DNA from: Collinsella aerofaciens
Lineage (GTDB): Bacteria; Actinomycetota; Coriobacteriia; Coriobacteriales; Coriobacteriaceae
DNA: 64,000 bases
Direction of reading: 5' to 3'
Assembly: GCF_015561195.1 (NCBI RefSeq)
Contig: NZ_JADMSU010000001.1
Coordinates: 124,001-188,000 of the forward strand
Shown here piece by piece: positions 35,862 through 45,222 of the stretch; within the stretch, counting starts at the first letter, position 1, and every line of letters begins with the position of its first letter. The notes under the pieces were generated by a model. The model saw nothing but the letters and a program-made list of their open reading frames with translations, was not told the origin of the DNA and did no database searches. The translations under genes were made by a program, and so were the position numbers.

Positions 35862-35901
35862 GGAACGCCTTTCCCAATGTGACATGCGGGCTGTCCCTTT
35901 G

Positions 35902-37626
35902 TCACATCGTGCGGTACTGACCGATTGCGCGGTACTTTTCGTAGCGGAGGTTTGTGAGGGTCGCGTCGTCGAGCTGCCCAAGCGTATCGAAGGCATCAAA
36001 TGCCGAGGACATGACGGCACCGGCGATCTCCTCATGCGACAGGCCCCTATCGTCAACAATGCCATCGATAATGCCGAGCGCCAACAGATCGGGGGCCGTG
36101 AGCTTAAGCGCCTCGGCGGCCTCATTCGCGCGCTCGGTATCCTTCCACAGGATCGACGCACAGGCCTCGGGGCTCACGACCGAATAGGCCGAGCTCGAGA
36201 GCATCAGGATGCGGTCGGCCACGGACAGCGCCAGCGCGCCACCAGAGCCACCCTCGCCTGTCACAACCGAGACAATCGGCGTCTTAAGGCCGCTCATCTC
36301 CATGAGATTCTGGGCAATCGCCTCGCCCTGGCCGCGCTCCTCGGCACCGATGCCGCAAAACGCGCCCGAAGTATCGACCAGGCACAGAACCGGTCGACCA
36401 AACTTTTCGGCCTGGCGAATAAGGCGACGCGCTTTGCGGTAGCCCTCGGGATGCGCCATGCCAAAGTTGCGGCGCATGCGCTCTTTGGTCGTGGTGCCGC
36501 GCTCGATAGCGATAACCGTCACGGGACGTCCGTCTTTCCAGCCAATGCCACCCACCACGGCGGCGTCGTCACCAAAGTAACGGTCGCCGTGCAGCTCCAC
36601 AAATCCATCCAGGCCCAGCGAGATCATCTCGCCTGCCGTGGCGCGATCTGCCGAGCGGGTCTGCTTGACAATCTCGAGCGCGGTTTTTGGTGCCGCCGAG
36701 CGCTTAAACAAGTGTCCCAGCTTTTTGCCGCGACGACCCATATGCACGATCTCATGCGGAGCCCCTAGGCCGGGCGCGCGCCCTTCGTGCAGCGCCAGCA
36801 GCTCGCCTACCGTGAGCGCAATCTCGCCACGCAGAACAACGGCATCGCAAAAGCCGTGCTCCAGCAAAAACTCGGAGCGCTGAAATCCCTTGGGCAGGCG
36901 CTTGTGCATGTTCTGCTCGATCACGCGCGGGCCGGCAAATGCCGTCAGGGCATCGGGCTCGGCCAGGATAATGTCGCCCTCCATGGCAAAGCTCGCGGTT
37001 ACGCCGCCGGTCGTGGGGTCGGTGAGCACCGTGATATACAGGCCGCCCGCCTCGCTGTGGCGCCTAACCGCCGCAGAAATCTTGGCCATCTGCATAAGCG
37101 ATGTCACGCCCTCTTGCATGCGCGCACCGCCCGAAACGGTAAAGCCGACAACTGGCAATCCCAGCTCGGTCGCATGCTCAAATGTGCGACAGATCTTCTC
37201 GCCCACCACGGAGCCCATCGAGCCCATCATAAAGTTGGCATCCATAAAGAAGAGTGCGGTATCGCAACCGCAGATTTTGCCCCTGCCGCACACAACGGCA
37301 TCGCGCTCGCCCGAACGCTCGCTCACGCTCTTGAGTTTGTCGGCATAACCGGGAAACGAGAGGAAGTCCTCCGACGCCAGATTAGCATCCCATTCCTCAA
37401 ACGTGCCCTCGTCGACCGTCATGCGCATACGGTCGCGCCCACTCACGCGAAAGTGCTTGCCGCAACGGGGGCACACCTCGAGGTTGTCGTGCAGGCGTGC
37501 CTCATCGATCACACGGCGGCACTCCGGGCACTTGATAAACACGTGGCGCGCGGGAAACTCGGCGCATGACTCGGTCATCGGCCCCTCGAGGACGTTGACC
37601 GTCTTCGCTTTCCTATTCATCAGCAT
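35902..37626 (-). CDS. accDA: Acetyl-CoA carboxylase carboxyltransferase, fused beta-alpha subunits
   Basis: 574 residues that join AccD and AccA in one chain. Residues 1-280 are the beta subunit with its zinc ribbon (CPECRR near 33, CPRCGK near 52) and the GSMGSVVGEK and SGGARMQEG motifs. Residues 310-574 are the alpha subunit (LHGDRYFGDDAAVVGG, GGSGGALAL, SPEACASILWKD). Transfers the carboxyl group from carboxybiotin to acetyl-CoA to form malonyl-CoA. ATG 37626 overlaps the accC end by 14 nt, so translation is coupled. In E. coli these are two separate genes. Confidence 0.94.
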   Translation of the reverse strand: MLMNRKAKTVNVLEGPMTESCAEFPARHVFIKCPECRRVIDEARLHDNLEVCPRCGKHFRVSGRDRMRMTVDEGTFEEWDANLASEDFLSFPGYADKLKSVSERSGERDAVVCGRGKICGCDTALFFMDANFMMGSMGSVVGEKICRTFEHATELGLPVVGFTVSGGARMQEGVTSLMQMAKISAAVRRHSEAGGLYITVLTDPTTGGVTASFAMEGDIILAEPDALTAFAGPRVIEQNMHKRLPKGFQRSEFLLEHGFCDAVVLRGEIALTVGELLALHEGRAPGLGAPHEIVHMGRRGKKLGHLFKRSAAPKTALEIVKQTRSADRATAGEMISLGLDGFVELHGDRYFGDDAAVVGGIGWKDGRPVTVIAIERGTTTKERMRRNFGMAHPEGYRKARRLIRQAEKFGRPVLCLVDTSGAFCGIGAEERGQGEAIAQNLMEMSGLKTPIVSVVTGEGGSGGALALSVADRILMLSSSAYSVVSPEACASILWKDTERANEAAEALKLTAPDLLALGIIDGIVDDRGLSHEEIAGAVMSSAFDAFDTLGQLDDATLTNLRYEKYRAIGQYRTM

Positions 37627-38956
37627 AGAGATGCCCCATCAGATCGGTGTGATACATGCCCGACAAGAACTCGTCGTTTGCCAGCACGTCGAGCTGAAGC
37701 TCGCTGTTTTCGCTCACGCCCCCAATCACGAGCTCGCCCAGGGCCGAGCGCATCTTGCGAATGGCGCCGTCACGCGTGGGCGCACACACGATGAGCTTGC
37801 CGAGCATGGAGTCGTAGTACGGCGGAACTTTCGCACCGGTAAACATGGCGGAATCCCAGCGCACGCGCGGGCCACCCGGCACACGCAACGCGGTGACCGT
37901 TCCGCACGACGGCAGAAAGTCCGGCGTTTCGGCATTGATGCGGCACTCCATGGCGTGGTTGCGCACCGGCATGTCCTCCTGCTCAAAGGGCAGAGGCTGG
38001 CCGGCTGCCACGCGCAGCTGCCACTTGACCAAGTCGGTATCGGTTACAAACTCTGTAACCGGATGCTCCACCTGCAAGCGCGTGTTCATTTCCATAAAGT
38101 AGAAATTGCCGTCGTCCGAGTACAGAAACTCGATGGTGCCAGCGCCCTCATAACCGACGGCACGAGCCAAGTCGCGCGCCGCCTTGTGCATACGGGCACG
38201 AATATCGTCGCGTCCGTCGAGGCACGGCGCGGGGCTCTCCTCGATCAGCTTTTGGTTGCGGCGCTGCACCGAGCACTCGCGCTCGCCGAGTGAAAACACA
38301 TGGCCCTGCTTATCGGCCATAATCTGTACCTCAACGTGATGCGCCGGCGCGACGAACTTCTCCATGTAGCACTCGCCGTCGCCAAAAACGGCCTCGCCCT
38401 CGGCACGCGCCTCGATGAACGCCTTTGCCGCGTCTTCCACGCGCTCGACCTTGCGAATACCGCGACCGCCACCGCCGGCACGCGCCTTGATGAGCACGGG
38501 ACAGCCGATGCGCTCGGCCTCGGCCGTCGCCTCCTCGGGGCTTTTGAGCAAATCGCAGCCCGGCACGATGGGCACGCCCGCGGCAGCAGCCGTTCGGCGT
38601 GCGGCGTCCTTGTCGCCCATGCTGTCGATCACCTCGGCCGAAGGACCGACAAACGCCAGACCGAACTTGTCGCAGTCGCGCACGAAGCTCGCCTTCTCGG
38701 AAAAGAAGCCATAGCCGGGATGAATTGCCTTAGCTCCCGACTTTACGGCACAGGTGAGCACGGCATCGTCGTTGAGGTAGCTCTCGGCAAGACGCGGGCC
38801 GCCGATGCAATACGCCTCGTCGGCAAGCTGCACGTGTAGCGCGTCCGCATCGGCCGTGGAATAAACGGCGACGGTCTTGATGCCCATATCGCGGCACGCG
38901 CGGATAACACGGACCGCGACTTCGCCGCGGTTGGCGATGAGCACTTTGTCGAACAT
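37613..38956 (-). CDS. accC: Acetyl-CoA carboxylase biotin carboxylase subunit
   Basis: 447 residues from ATG 38956 (SD AAGGAAGG). N-terminal MFDKVLIANRGEVAVRVIRA, ATP-grasp glycine-rich loop (KARAGGGGRGIRKV), catalytic MEMNTRLQVEHPVTE, and C-terminal biotin carboxylase domain. Carboxylates biotin on AccB with bicarbonate and ATP. The frame extending to 39067 overlaps fabZ and is not used. Confidence 0.96.
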   Translation of the reverse strand: MFDKVLIANRGEVAVRVIRACRDMGIKTVAVYSTADADALHVQLADEAYCIGGPRLAESYLNDDAVLTCAVKSGAKAIHPGYGFFSEKASFVRDCDKFGLAFVGPSAEVIDSMGDKDAARRTAAAAGVPIVPGCDLLKSPEEATAEAERIGCPVLIKARAGGGGRGIRKVERVEDAAKAFIEARAEGEAVFGDGECYMEKFVAPAHHVEVQIMADKQGHVFSLGERECSVQRRNQKLIEESPAPCLDGRDDIRARMHKAARDLARAVGYEGAGTIEFLYSDDGNFYFMEMNTRLQVEHPVTEFVTDTDLVKWQLRVAAGQPLPFEQEDMPVRNHAMECRINAETPDFLPSCGTVTALRVPGGPRVRWDSAMFTGAKVPPYYDSMLGKLIVCAPTRDGAIRKMRSALGELVIGGVSENSELQLDVLANDEFLSGMYHTDLMGHLYADE

Positions 38957-38966
38957 GGAGCCTTCC

Positions 38967-39389
38967 TTAACTTTCGTGCATGAGTGCAAAAGACATATCG
39001 GCGCGGCAGCAAACCTCACCGTTGACGCTCGCAATACCCGTCGCAAAGCGGAACGGCCCGCGCGCACGCGTGATGGAGCACACTAGATCCACCGTGTCGC
39101 CCGGGCGCACCGGACGCTTAAAGCGCACCTTGTCCAGACTCGTGTAGAACGGCGTCGCGCCGCGCGCCTCCTCATCGCCCATCAGCAGCACGCAGCAGTT
39201 CTGGGCGAGCATCTCGCACTGAATCACGCCGGGAACGACCGGGTTTCCCGGAAAATGTCCCTGCAAAAAGTACTCGTCGCCTGTAATCGTGATCTTGCCG
39301 TGGGCCTCGTCGCCCACCAGCTCGGCTTCGTCGAGCAAAAGCATCGGCTCGCGATGCGGTAACAGCTTCTTGAGCTCTTCTTTGTTCAT
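38967..39389 (-). CDS. fabZ: 3-hydroxyacyl-ACP dehydratase FabZ
   Basis: 140 residues, hot-dog fold. Catalytic His lies in GHFPGNPVVPGVIQCEMLAQ and the N-terminal LLPHREPMLLLDE is standard. The active-site Glu of FabZ (QCEMLAQ) is present. ATG 39389 with SD AGGTGA. Placed between accB and accC, as in other compact Gram-positive FASII operons. There is no second dehydratase/isomerase here. Confidence 0.95.
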   Translation of the reverse strand: MNKEELKKLLPHREPMLLLDEAELVGDEAHGKITITGDEYFLQGHFPGNPVVPGVIQCEMLAQNCCVLLMGDEEARGATPFYTSLDKVRFKRPVRPGDTVDLVCSITRARGPFRFATGIASVNGEVCCRADMSFALMHES

Positions 39390-39398
39390 GGATATCAC

Positions 39399-39842
39399 CT
39401 ATCCGATCCTCATGAGGCAGCTGCCAAACTCCACGAGGTCGCCGTCGGCCACGCAGATCTCGAGCACCTCACCGTCTGCCTCGGCCGTCACCTCGTTGAG
39501 AACCTTCATGGCCTCGATGATGCAGAGGGTCTCGCCGGCCTTGACCTTGGAGCCCACGCGCACAAACGGCTCGTCGCCCGGCGCCGGGGCAGCATAGAAA
39601 ACGCCGACCATGGGAGCGGTCACCTCGGTGCCCTTGGGCTCCGGTGCGGCGGCAGGCATGGCGACAGGAGCCACCGCCGAAGCAGTCACGGCACCCGGCA
39701 TAGGCATGGGCACGGCAACCGGCTGCGCGGCACTCGCGCGCTCGAGTTCGACCGCGGTGCCATCGGGCTCCTCAACGCGTACGCGCGTGAGGCCGCGGTC
39801 CTCCATAACATCGGCTATCTCGGCAAGTCTTTTGGAATCCAT
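39399..39842 (-). CDS. accB: Acetyl-CoA carboxylase biotin carboxyl carrier protein
   Basis: 147 residues: short N-terminal domain, a Pro/Ala-rich flexible linker (about 40-70) and the biotinyl domain with the modified Lys in EAMKVLNEV. Substrate of the biotin ligase encoded divergently at 45223. Starts 3 nt after the fabF stop. Confidence 0.96.
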   Translation of the reverse strand: MDSKRLAEIADVMEDRGLTRVRVEEPDGTAVELERASAAQPVAVPMPMPGAVTASAVAPVAMPAAAPEPKGTEVTAPMVGVFYAAPAPGDEPFVRVGSKVKAGETLCIIEAMKVLNEVTAEADGEVLEICVADGDLVEFGSCLMRIG

Positions 39843-39845
39843 GCT

Positions 39846-41093
39846 CTAGCTCCTTGCATATCTACGCAGCGCGATGGCGGCGTTGTGCCCGCCAAAGCCC
39901 AGGTTGGTCGAAAGCGCCCAGGTAAGGTCGGCGCGAACCGCGCGATTAGGCGTGTAATCAAGATCGCAGGCGGGATCGGGCGTGTGGTAGTTAATGGTCG
40001 GGGGCACCACGCCCTGCTCGAGCGCCATGGCACAGGCCATGACCTCGATGGCACCCGTGGCACCGATCATGTGCCCGGTCATCGACTTGGTCGACGAGAC
40101 ATGTGCGGCGCGTGCCGCGTCCTCGCCGAGCGCCCGCTTAATGCCCGCCGTCTCGGACGAATCGTTGAGCTTGGTCGAGGTACCGTGGGCGTTGATGTAG
40201 AGGCCCTCGGAAGGCTTGACGTCGCCCTCGGCTACCGCCAGCGATATCGCACGGGCAATGCCCGCGGCATCGGGGTCGGGGCTCGTAATGTGATAGGCAT
40301 CATCGGTGTTGCCGTAGCCCACGACCTCGGCATAAATGTGCGCACCGCGCGCCTGCGCATGCTCCATGCTCTCGAGCACGAGCACGCAGGCGCCCTCACC
40401 CATCACAAAGCCATCGCGGTCTGCGTCGAACGGGCGGCAGGCCGTCGCGGGATCGGGGTTGGTAGTCAATGCGCGGCAGGACGTAAAGCCCGCAACGGCA
40501 TCGGGGATAATGGCCGCCTCGGCGCCGCCCGCGAGGATCGCGTCGGCATAGCCGTGCTTGATGGCACGGAACGCCTCGCCCACCGCATGGGCCGAGGTCG
40601 CGCACGCGGTCACCACGGGCAGGGTCGGGCCCTTTGCCTTGTGGCGGATTGCGATATTGCCCGAAGCCATATTGGGGATCATCATCGCAATCATGTATGG
40701 CGATGCGCGGCGGGGCCCACGATCGGCGATCGTGTGGACGTTGTCGACGAGCGTTTGCATGCCGCCCACACCTGAACCCACGTAGACGCCCAGGCGCTCG
40801 CGATCGATGGCGCCTTCGACATCAAAGCCCGCATCGTGCATGGCCTCGTCCGACGCCGCCAGTGCAAACTGAACGCAGGGGTCCAGGTGCTTGGCATCGT
40901 GCTTGCCAAAGTAGTCGTTGCCGTCAAAGCCCTTGACCTCGGCCGCCACCTTGACGGCAAACGCATCCGTATCGAAGTGCGTGATCGGGCCGATGCCGCA
41001 CGTGCCGGCGCACATTGCCGCCCAGGTGGCAAGCGCGGTGTTGCCGAGCGGCGAAACGGCACCGATGCCGGTGATTGCAACTCTCTGTTCCAT
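39846..41093 (-). CDS. fabF: 3-oxoacyl-ACP synthase II
   Basis: 415 residues of KASII. Catalytic triad: Cys in VTACATSAHA, His in NAHGTSTKLND and His in SMTGHMIGATGA. Extends acyl-ACP chains. Start chosen as the second of two adjacent ATGs (41093), 6 nt from GGAG; 41096 or 41111 are possible. It contains a slightly unusual NDSSET in place of the common NDKIET-type sequence. Confidence 0.95.
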   Translation of the reverse strand: MEQRVAITGIGAVSPLGNTALATWAAMCAGTCGIGPITHFDTDAFAVKVAAEVKGFDGNDYFGKHDAKHLDPCVQFALAASDEAMHDAGFDVEGAIDRERLGVYVGSGVGGMQTLVDNVHTIADRGPRRASPYMIAMMIPNMASGNIAIRHKAKGPTLPVVTACATSAHAVGEAFRAIKHGYADAILAGGAEAAIIPDAVAGFTSCRALTTNPDPATACRPFDADRDGFVMGEGACVLVLESMEHAQARGAHIYAEVVGYGNTDDAYHITSPDPDAAGIARAISLAVAEGDVKPSEGLYINAHGTSTKLNDSSETAGIKRALGEDAARAAHVSSTKSMTGHMIGATGAIEVMACAMALEQGVVPPTINYHTPDPACDLDYTPNRAVRADLTWALSTNLGFGGHNAAIALRRYARS

Positions 41094-41132
41094 CATGGTC
41101 TCCTCATCCAAGCCGTTCTTCGGCCCTGGTTT

Positions 41133-41906
41133 CTACATCGCCATTCCGCCATCGACGCGCACGACCTCGCCCGTAATGTAGGCAGCCGCATCGCTCGCCA
41201 AAAAGCGCACCACGCCGGCCACTTCCTCGGGGCGTGCCATGCGCTTAAGGGGAATCTGCTCCTCGGTTGCCACACGCACCTTCTCCGAGAGCTTTGCCGT
41301 CATATCGGTCTCGACAAACCCAGGAGCGACCGCGTTCACTCGTACGCCGCGGGGCGCAAGCTCGCGCGCCACCGCCTTGGTCAGGCCGATGACGCCCGCC
41401 TTGGAGGCAGCATAGTTGGCCTGCCCGGCATTGCCCATCAGGCCCACAACCGAGCTCATGTTGATGACGCAACCGCCGCGCTGGCGCATAAAGGTCTTGG
41501 TGAGCGCACGCGTCGTGTTGAACGTGCCCTTGAGATTGACATCGAGCACGCGGTCGAAGGTATCGTCGCCCATGCGCATGAGCAGGCCATCGCGGGTGAT
41601 GCCGGCGTTGTTGACAAGCGCCCAAATGGAGCCAAAGTCGTTGAAGACCGTCTCCACGCACGCGTTGACGGCATCGGGGTCGGCCACGTCACATTGATAT
41701 GCACGCGCCGTGGCGCCAGCCGCCTCACAGGCTTCGCACGTCTCGCGTGCCGCATCGACGCTGCCGGCATAGACGACGGCGATATCGTAGCCATCCTCCG
41801 CCAGGCCCACGGCACAAGCGCGGCCGATACCACGCGAGCCGCCCGTGACCAGCGCCACGCGACGCGAGTCGTTGCGCTCGAGCGCGCCGTTGTTCAAGTT
41901 GCCCAT
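41133..41906 (-). CDS. fabG: 3-oxoacyl-ACP reductase FabG
   Basis: 257-residue short-chain dehydrogenase. NADPH motif GGSRGIGRACA, structural NNAG, catalytic Ser in NMSSVVGLMGN and the YAASK Tyr/Lys pair are all present. Reduces 3-oxoacyl-ACP. N-terminal 15 residues (MGNLNNGALERNDSR) are an extra hydrophilic extension. Confidence 0.95.
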   Translation of the reverse strand: MGNLNNGALERNDSRRVALVTGGSRGIGRACAVGLAEDGYDIAVVYAGSVDAARETCEACEAAGATARAYQCDVADPDAVNACVETVFNDFGSIWALVNNAGITRDGLLMRMGDDTFDRVLDVNLKGTFNTTRALTKTFMRQRGGCVINMSSVVGLMGNAGQANYAASKAGVIGLTKAVARELAPRGVRVNAVAPGFVETDMTAKLSEKVRVATEEQIPLKRMARPEEVAGVVRFLASDAAAYITGEVVRVDGGMAM

Positions 41907-41936
41907 GTCATTCCTTTCGGGTTACAGCTCTGTGGG

Positions 41937-42863
41937 CTATGCGAGCTCGTCGGCAATAGCTGCGACCTGTTCGGCCGTTTCGCACGAATACACGCGAACG
42001 TCGCTCAGCGTACGCTTGACCAGGCCCGACAGCGTTTTGCCAGGACCGACCTCAATAAACGTGTCGATGCCCTGATCCTGCAGAGTATGCAGCGTGTCGG
42101 CCCAGCGAACGGCATGACTCACCTGGTTGGCCAAGACATCCGATGCCGCTCGCGGGTCCGCCGGATAGGGCGCCGCCGTCATGTTTGCCATGACCGGAAT
42201 CAGCAGCGGAGACGGCGCGTGGCCGTCTTGGATATACGTCGCCAGCCCCTCAGTCGCCTCGGCCATATAGGGGCTATGAAATGCACCCGACACCGCGACT
42301 TTCATAGCGCGGCCGCCAGCCTCTTTTACTAGGACGTCGAGCTCCTGCAGCGCCTCAGGCGCTCCGGCAACAACCGTCTGCTGCGGACTGTTGTAGTTGA
42401 CTGGCCAGCAGTCCTCGCCGGCCTGTTTTGCCAGGCCCTCGACTTGCGCCGCATCGAGTTTGATGACGGCGCGCATGCCGCCGGGGTGACGCTCGGCCGC
42501 CGTGGCCATCAATGCCGCGCGCTCACACACGAGCTCAAAACCCGCTCGCGTATCGAATGCCCCCGCGAAGGTGAGCGCTGCGACCTCGCCCAGCGAGAAT
42601 CCCGCACAGGCGGCAGGTACCACGCCGCGCTCACGCAGAGCGGCAGCCGCTGCCAGATCGTGAACGAACACGCACGGCTGCGTGTTCTCGGTCTGCGAGA
42701 GTTCCTCCTTGGAGGCGCTTCGGCACTGCTCACTGGTCCCCGGGCGCACCTCGTCGGCAATGGCGAACACCTCGGCGGCCGCCGGCGATGCCTCGATCAG
42801 GTCGACGCCCATCGCGGGGTGCTGGGCGCCCTGGCCGGCAAACAGAAACGCTACGCCACCCAT
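41937..42863 (-). CDS. fabD: Malonyl-CoA:ACP transacylase
   Basis: 308 residues. Active-site Ser in AGFSLGEVAAL (GHSLGE in most homologues; here Phe replaces His), catalytic His in VSGAFHSPYM, N-terminal FLFAGQGAQ. Loads malonyl onto ACP. ATG 42863 overlaps the fabK end; GTG 42869 is an alternative. The His-to-Phe change next to the nucleophile is also seen in other FabD lineages but is worth noting. Confidence 0.94.
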   Translation of the reverse strand: MGGVAFLFAGQGAQHPAMGVDLIEASPAAAEVFAIADEVRPGTSEQCRSASKEELSQTENTQPCVFVHDLAAAAALRERGVVPAACAGFSLGEVAALTFAGAFDTRAGFELVCERAALMATAAERHPGGMRAVIKLDAAQVEGLAKQAGEDCWPVNYNSPQQTVVAGAPEALQELDVLVKEAGGRAMKVAVSGAFHSPYMAEATEGLATYIQDGHAPSPLLIPVMANMTAAPYPADPRAASDVLANQVSHAVRWADTLHTLQDQGIDTFIEVGPGKTLSGLVKRTLSDVRVYSCETAEQVAAIADELA

Positions 42864-43795
42864 GCGCACGCACCCTTCAGGACGCGCTCGGCGCCATCGA
42901 CCAGGTCGTCAACGATTTCACGTGCACTTTGGCGTTCGTTGACCATGCCGGCAATCTGTCCACACAAAAACGAGCCCTCTTCGTAATTGCCGTCCTTTGC
43001 GGCTTTACGAAGCGCGCCCGTGCCCATGGCCCCGAGCTCCTCGGGGCTTGCGCCCGCCGCCTCGTTCTTGGCATACGCGTTGGTGAAGGGGCTCTTGAGG
43101 GCGCGAACCGGATGCCCCGTCGAGCGACCGGTCGCACGCGTCGACGTATCGCCTGCCTTGAGCACCAGCTCTTTGTACTGTTCGGATACGGTGCACTCGT
43201 TTGCGACCAGAAAGCGTGTTCCCACCTGGACGCCGGCAGCGCCGAGCATAAAGGCGGCCGCCACACCACGGCCATCGGCGATGCCGCCGGCAGCCACGAC
43301 GGGAATGTCGACTGCATCGACGACCTGCGGCACCAGTGCCATCGTCGAGGTCTCGCCAATATGGCCGCCCGATTCGGTGCCCTCGGCAACCACGGCAGTG
43401 GCTCCGCGACGCGCCACGAGACGCGCCAGCGCCACAGATGCAACAACCGGGATGACCTTGACGCCCGCCTCGTTCCACGCCTTCATGTACTTGGTGGGAT
43501 TTCCGGCGCCTGTCACGACGACCGGCACTCGCTCGTCAATAACGACCTGCGCGACCTCGTCGGCAAACGGGCTCATGAGCATGACGTTGACACCAAAGGG
43601 CTTATCCGTCCTGGCGCGCAGCTCGTGAATCTGGTCGCGCAGCCAGTTGGCGTCGGCGTTCATGGCCGCGATGATCCCTAAGCCGCCCGCCTCGGACACA
43701 GCGGACGCCAGCGAGGCGTCGGCAATCCAGGCCATACCGCCCTGGAACACGGGCTTTTCGATGCCGAGTAGATCGCAAAGAGGAGACTTGAGCAT
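42851..43795 (-). CDS. fabK: Enoyl-ACP reductase II, FMN-dependent
   Basis: 314-residue FabK of the nitronate monooxygenase-like TIM-barrel family: PVFQGGMAWIADASLA, FMN-phosphate site GGIADGRGVAAAFMLGA, and TESGGHIGE with the catalytic His. Being FabK rather than FabI, the pathway should be triclosan-insensitive at this step. ATG 43795 or the GTG overlapping the acpP stop may start it; SD GGAGAAG lies in acpP. Confidence 0.94.
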   Translation of the reverse strand: MLKSPLCDLLGIEKPVFQGGMAWIADASLASAVSEAGGLGIIAAMNADANWLRDQIHELRARTDKPFGVNVMLMSPFADEVAQVVIDERVPVVVTGAGNPTKYMKAWNEAGVKVIPVVASVALARLVARRGATAVVAEGTESGGHIGETSTMALVPQVVDAVDIPVVAAGGIADGRGVAAAFMLGAAGVQVGTRFLVANECTVSEQYKELVLKAGDTSTRATGRSTGHPVRALKSPFTNAYAKNEAAGASPEELGAMGTGALRKAAKDGNYEEGSFLCGQIAGMVNERQSAREIVDDLVDGAERVLKGACAWVA

Positions 43796-43797
43796 CA

Positions 43798-44034
43798 CTA
43801 CTTCTCCAATGCCGCCTCGACCGTATCGGCGAACTCGCCGACCGTCTTGGGGTTCTCCTCGGTATCGAGCTGGATGCCAAACTCGTCCTCGACGGCGACG
43901 AGGATCTCGACGGTGCCCAGACTGTCGAGACCAATCTCCTCGAGCGTGGACTCGGGCTTCATCTCGACGTCGTCAAGGCCAGCGGTCTCGCGGATAACGT
44001 CGCAAACGCGCTCGAAGGTCTTCTGATCTGCCAT
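43798..44034 (-). CDS. acpP: Acyl carrier protein
   Basis: 78 acidic residues; the phosphopantetheine attachment Ser is in GLDSLGTVEI. Start ATG 44034 with SD AAGGAG. Located between fabH and fabK in the operon. Confidence 0.96.
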   Translation of the reverse strand: MADQKTFERVCDVIRETAGLDDVEMKPESTLEEIGLDSLGTVEILVAVEDEFGIQLDTEENPKTVGEFADTVEAALEK

Positions 44035-44086
44035 GGTAGTTCTCCTTTGTTTGTGCCCTAGGGGCGTTTTTATTTCCTATGTGCGA

Positions 44087-45046
44087 CTACTTCCAACGAA
44101 GCAGATAGCCACCTATATCCAGGCCGGCGCCAAATCCAACGAGGGCGATGGTGTCGCCCGCATTCAGTACGTCAGTGCGTGCCAGCCGGTCAAGCGCAAA
44201 GGGAATGCAGGCGCTCGAAATGTTGCCGGTCTCGCGTAGCGTTCGAACCACGCGCTCGTCTGGCACACCGAGGCGCTTGACCGCCTGACTCAGGATTCGT
44301 TCGTTAGCCTGATGGAATACAAAATGATTGATGTCTTCGACCGAAATGCCCGCATCGCTCACAAGCCTATGGACCGTGTCGCAGATGGCATTGACGCCGA
44401 ACTTGAACACACGACGACCGTTCATGGACAGCACGCTCTCGCTATCTGCGGAAGCCTTAAACGGCGAGGTGCCGACCAGACCGGGAACGCGCAACGTCTC
44501 GACGTCGGGCGCCGTCGAAAGCTCAACAGCAAGGGGGTTGTCTCCCCCAGTCTCTATCACTGCGGCGCCTGCACCATCGCCAAAAAGCACGCAGGTGGCG
44601 CGGTCGGTCCAGTCGAGCGCGCGCGTCATCTGCTCGGCAGCAACGACAAGCACATGCTTGGCTCGTCCTCGGGCGGTATAGCCCTCGGCGACATCGAGCG
44701 CAAATACGAAGCCGGCGCAGGCAGCCGAGACATCGAAAGCAGGGCACGTCGCGCCTAGTCGCTCAGCAACGGCACACGCCTCAGCGGGAACAAGGTGGTC
44801 ACCCGTCGTCGTCGAGCAGACGATCAGATCCAGCTGGCTCGCATCGATTCCGGACGTCTGGAGCGCTTGCTCGCTCGCTGCCACGGCAAGGTCGTCGAGT
44901 GACTCGGTGGTGCACACATGGCGGCTCTTGATGCCTGTGCGGGTAAAAATCCACTCATCCGAGGTATCGAGGAACTCGGACAGCTCGTCATTGGAAACAC
45001 TGCGCTTGGGAAGCGCCGAGCCTGTTCCAAGAATCGTGAAACCCAT
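44087..45046 (-). CDS. fabH: 3-oxoacyl-ACP synthase III
   Basis: 319 residues. Cys-His-Asn triad visible in VSAACAGFVFA, FHQANERI and ETGNISSA; N-terminal WIFTRTGIKSRH typical. Condenses acetyl- or branched acyl-CoA with malonyl-ACP to start chains. ATG 45046 with a strong AAAGGAGG; the longer frame to 45103 would cross an operator. First gene of the FASII operon. Confidence 0.96.
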   Translation of the reverse strand: MGFTILGTGSALPKRSVSNDELSEFLDTSDEWIFTRTGIKSRHVCTTESLDDLAVAASEQALQTSGIDASQLDLIVCSTTTGDHLVPAEACAVAERLGATCPAFDVSAACAGFVFALDVAEGYTARGRAKHVLVVAAEQMTRALDWTDRATCVLFGDGAGAAVIETGGDNPLAVELSTAPDVETLRVPGLVGTSPFKASADSESVLSMNGRRVFKFGVNAICDTVHRLVSDAGISVEDINHFVFHQANERILSQAVKRLGVPDERVVRTLRETGNISSACIPFALDRLARTDVLNAGDTIALVGFGAGLDIGGYLLRWK

Positions 45047-45062
45047 CACTAACCTCCTTTGA

Positions 45063-45129
45063 GTTGTTGACGTGTTTACATCGACCAAGAGAGGATAGCG
45101 CATATTAGTCGTTGTTGACGTGTTAACAT
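45063..45129. promoter_or_regulatory. Paired operators in the fabH/birA divergent region
   Basis: Two direct copies of a 19-mer, GTTGTTGACGTGTTWACAT, at 45063-45081 and 45111-45129 (18 of 19 identical, 48-nt offset). Each contains the imperfect dyad TGTTGAC-GT-GTTWACA. One lies just in front of the fabH SD, the other between fabH and birA. This suits a repressor of fatty-acid synthesis that controls fabH and perhaps birA. The regulator is not encoded in the window. Confidence 0.7.
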
Positions 45130-45222
45130 TAAAATGTCCAAATGCGACAAAGGCTTCACATTGTGTCTATCTCTCGACACCATTGCGCGATTGCCTTATC
45201 AACTTAGGAGGTAGCAGCCGTT

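Noticed and set aside
35862-36161. N-terminal extension of the lone EIIC
   Set aside because: It overlaps accDA in another frame, is Arg/Ser-rich with no membrane character, and a good SD precedes ATG 35861.
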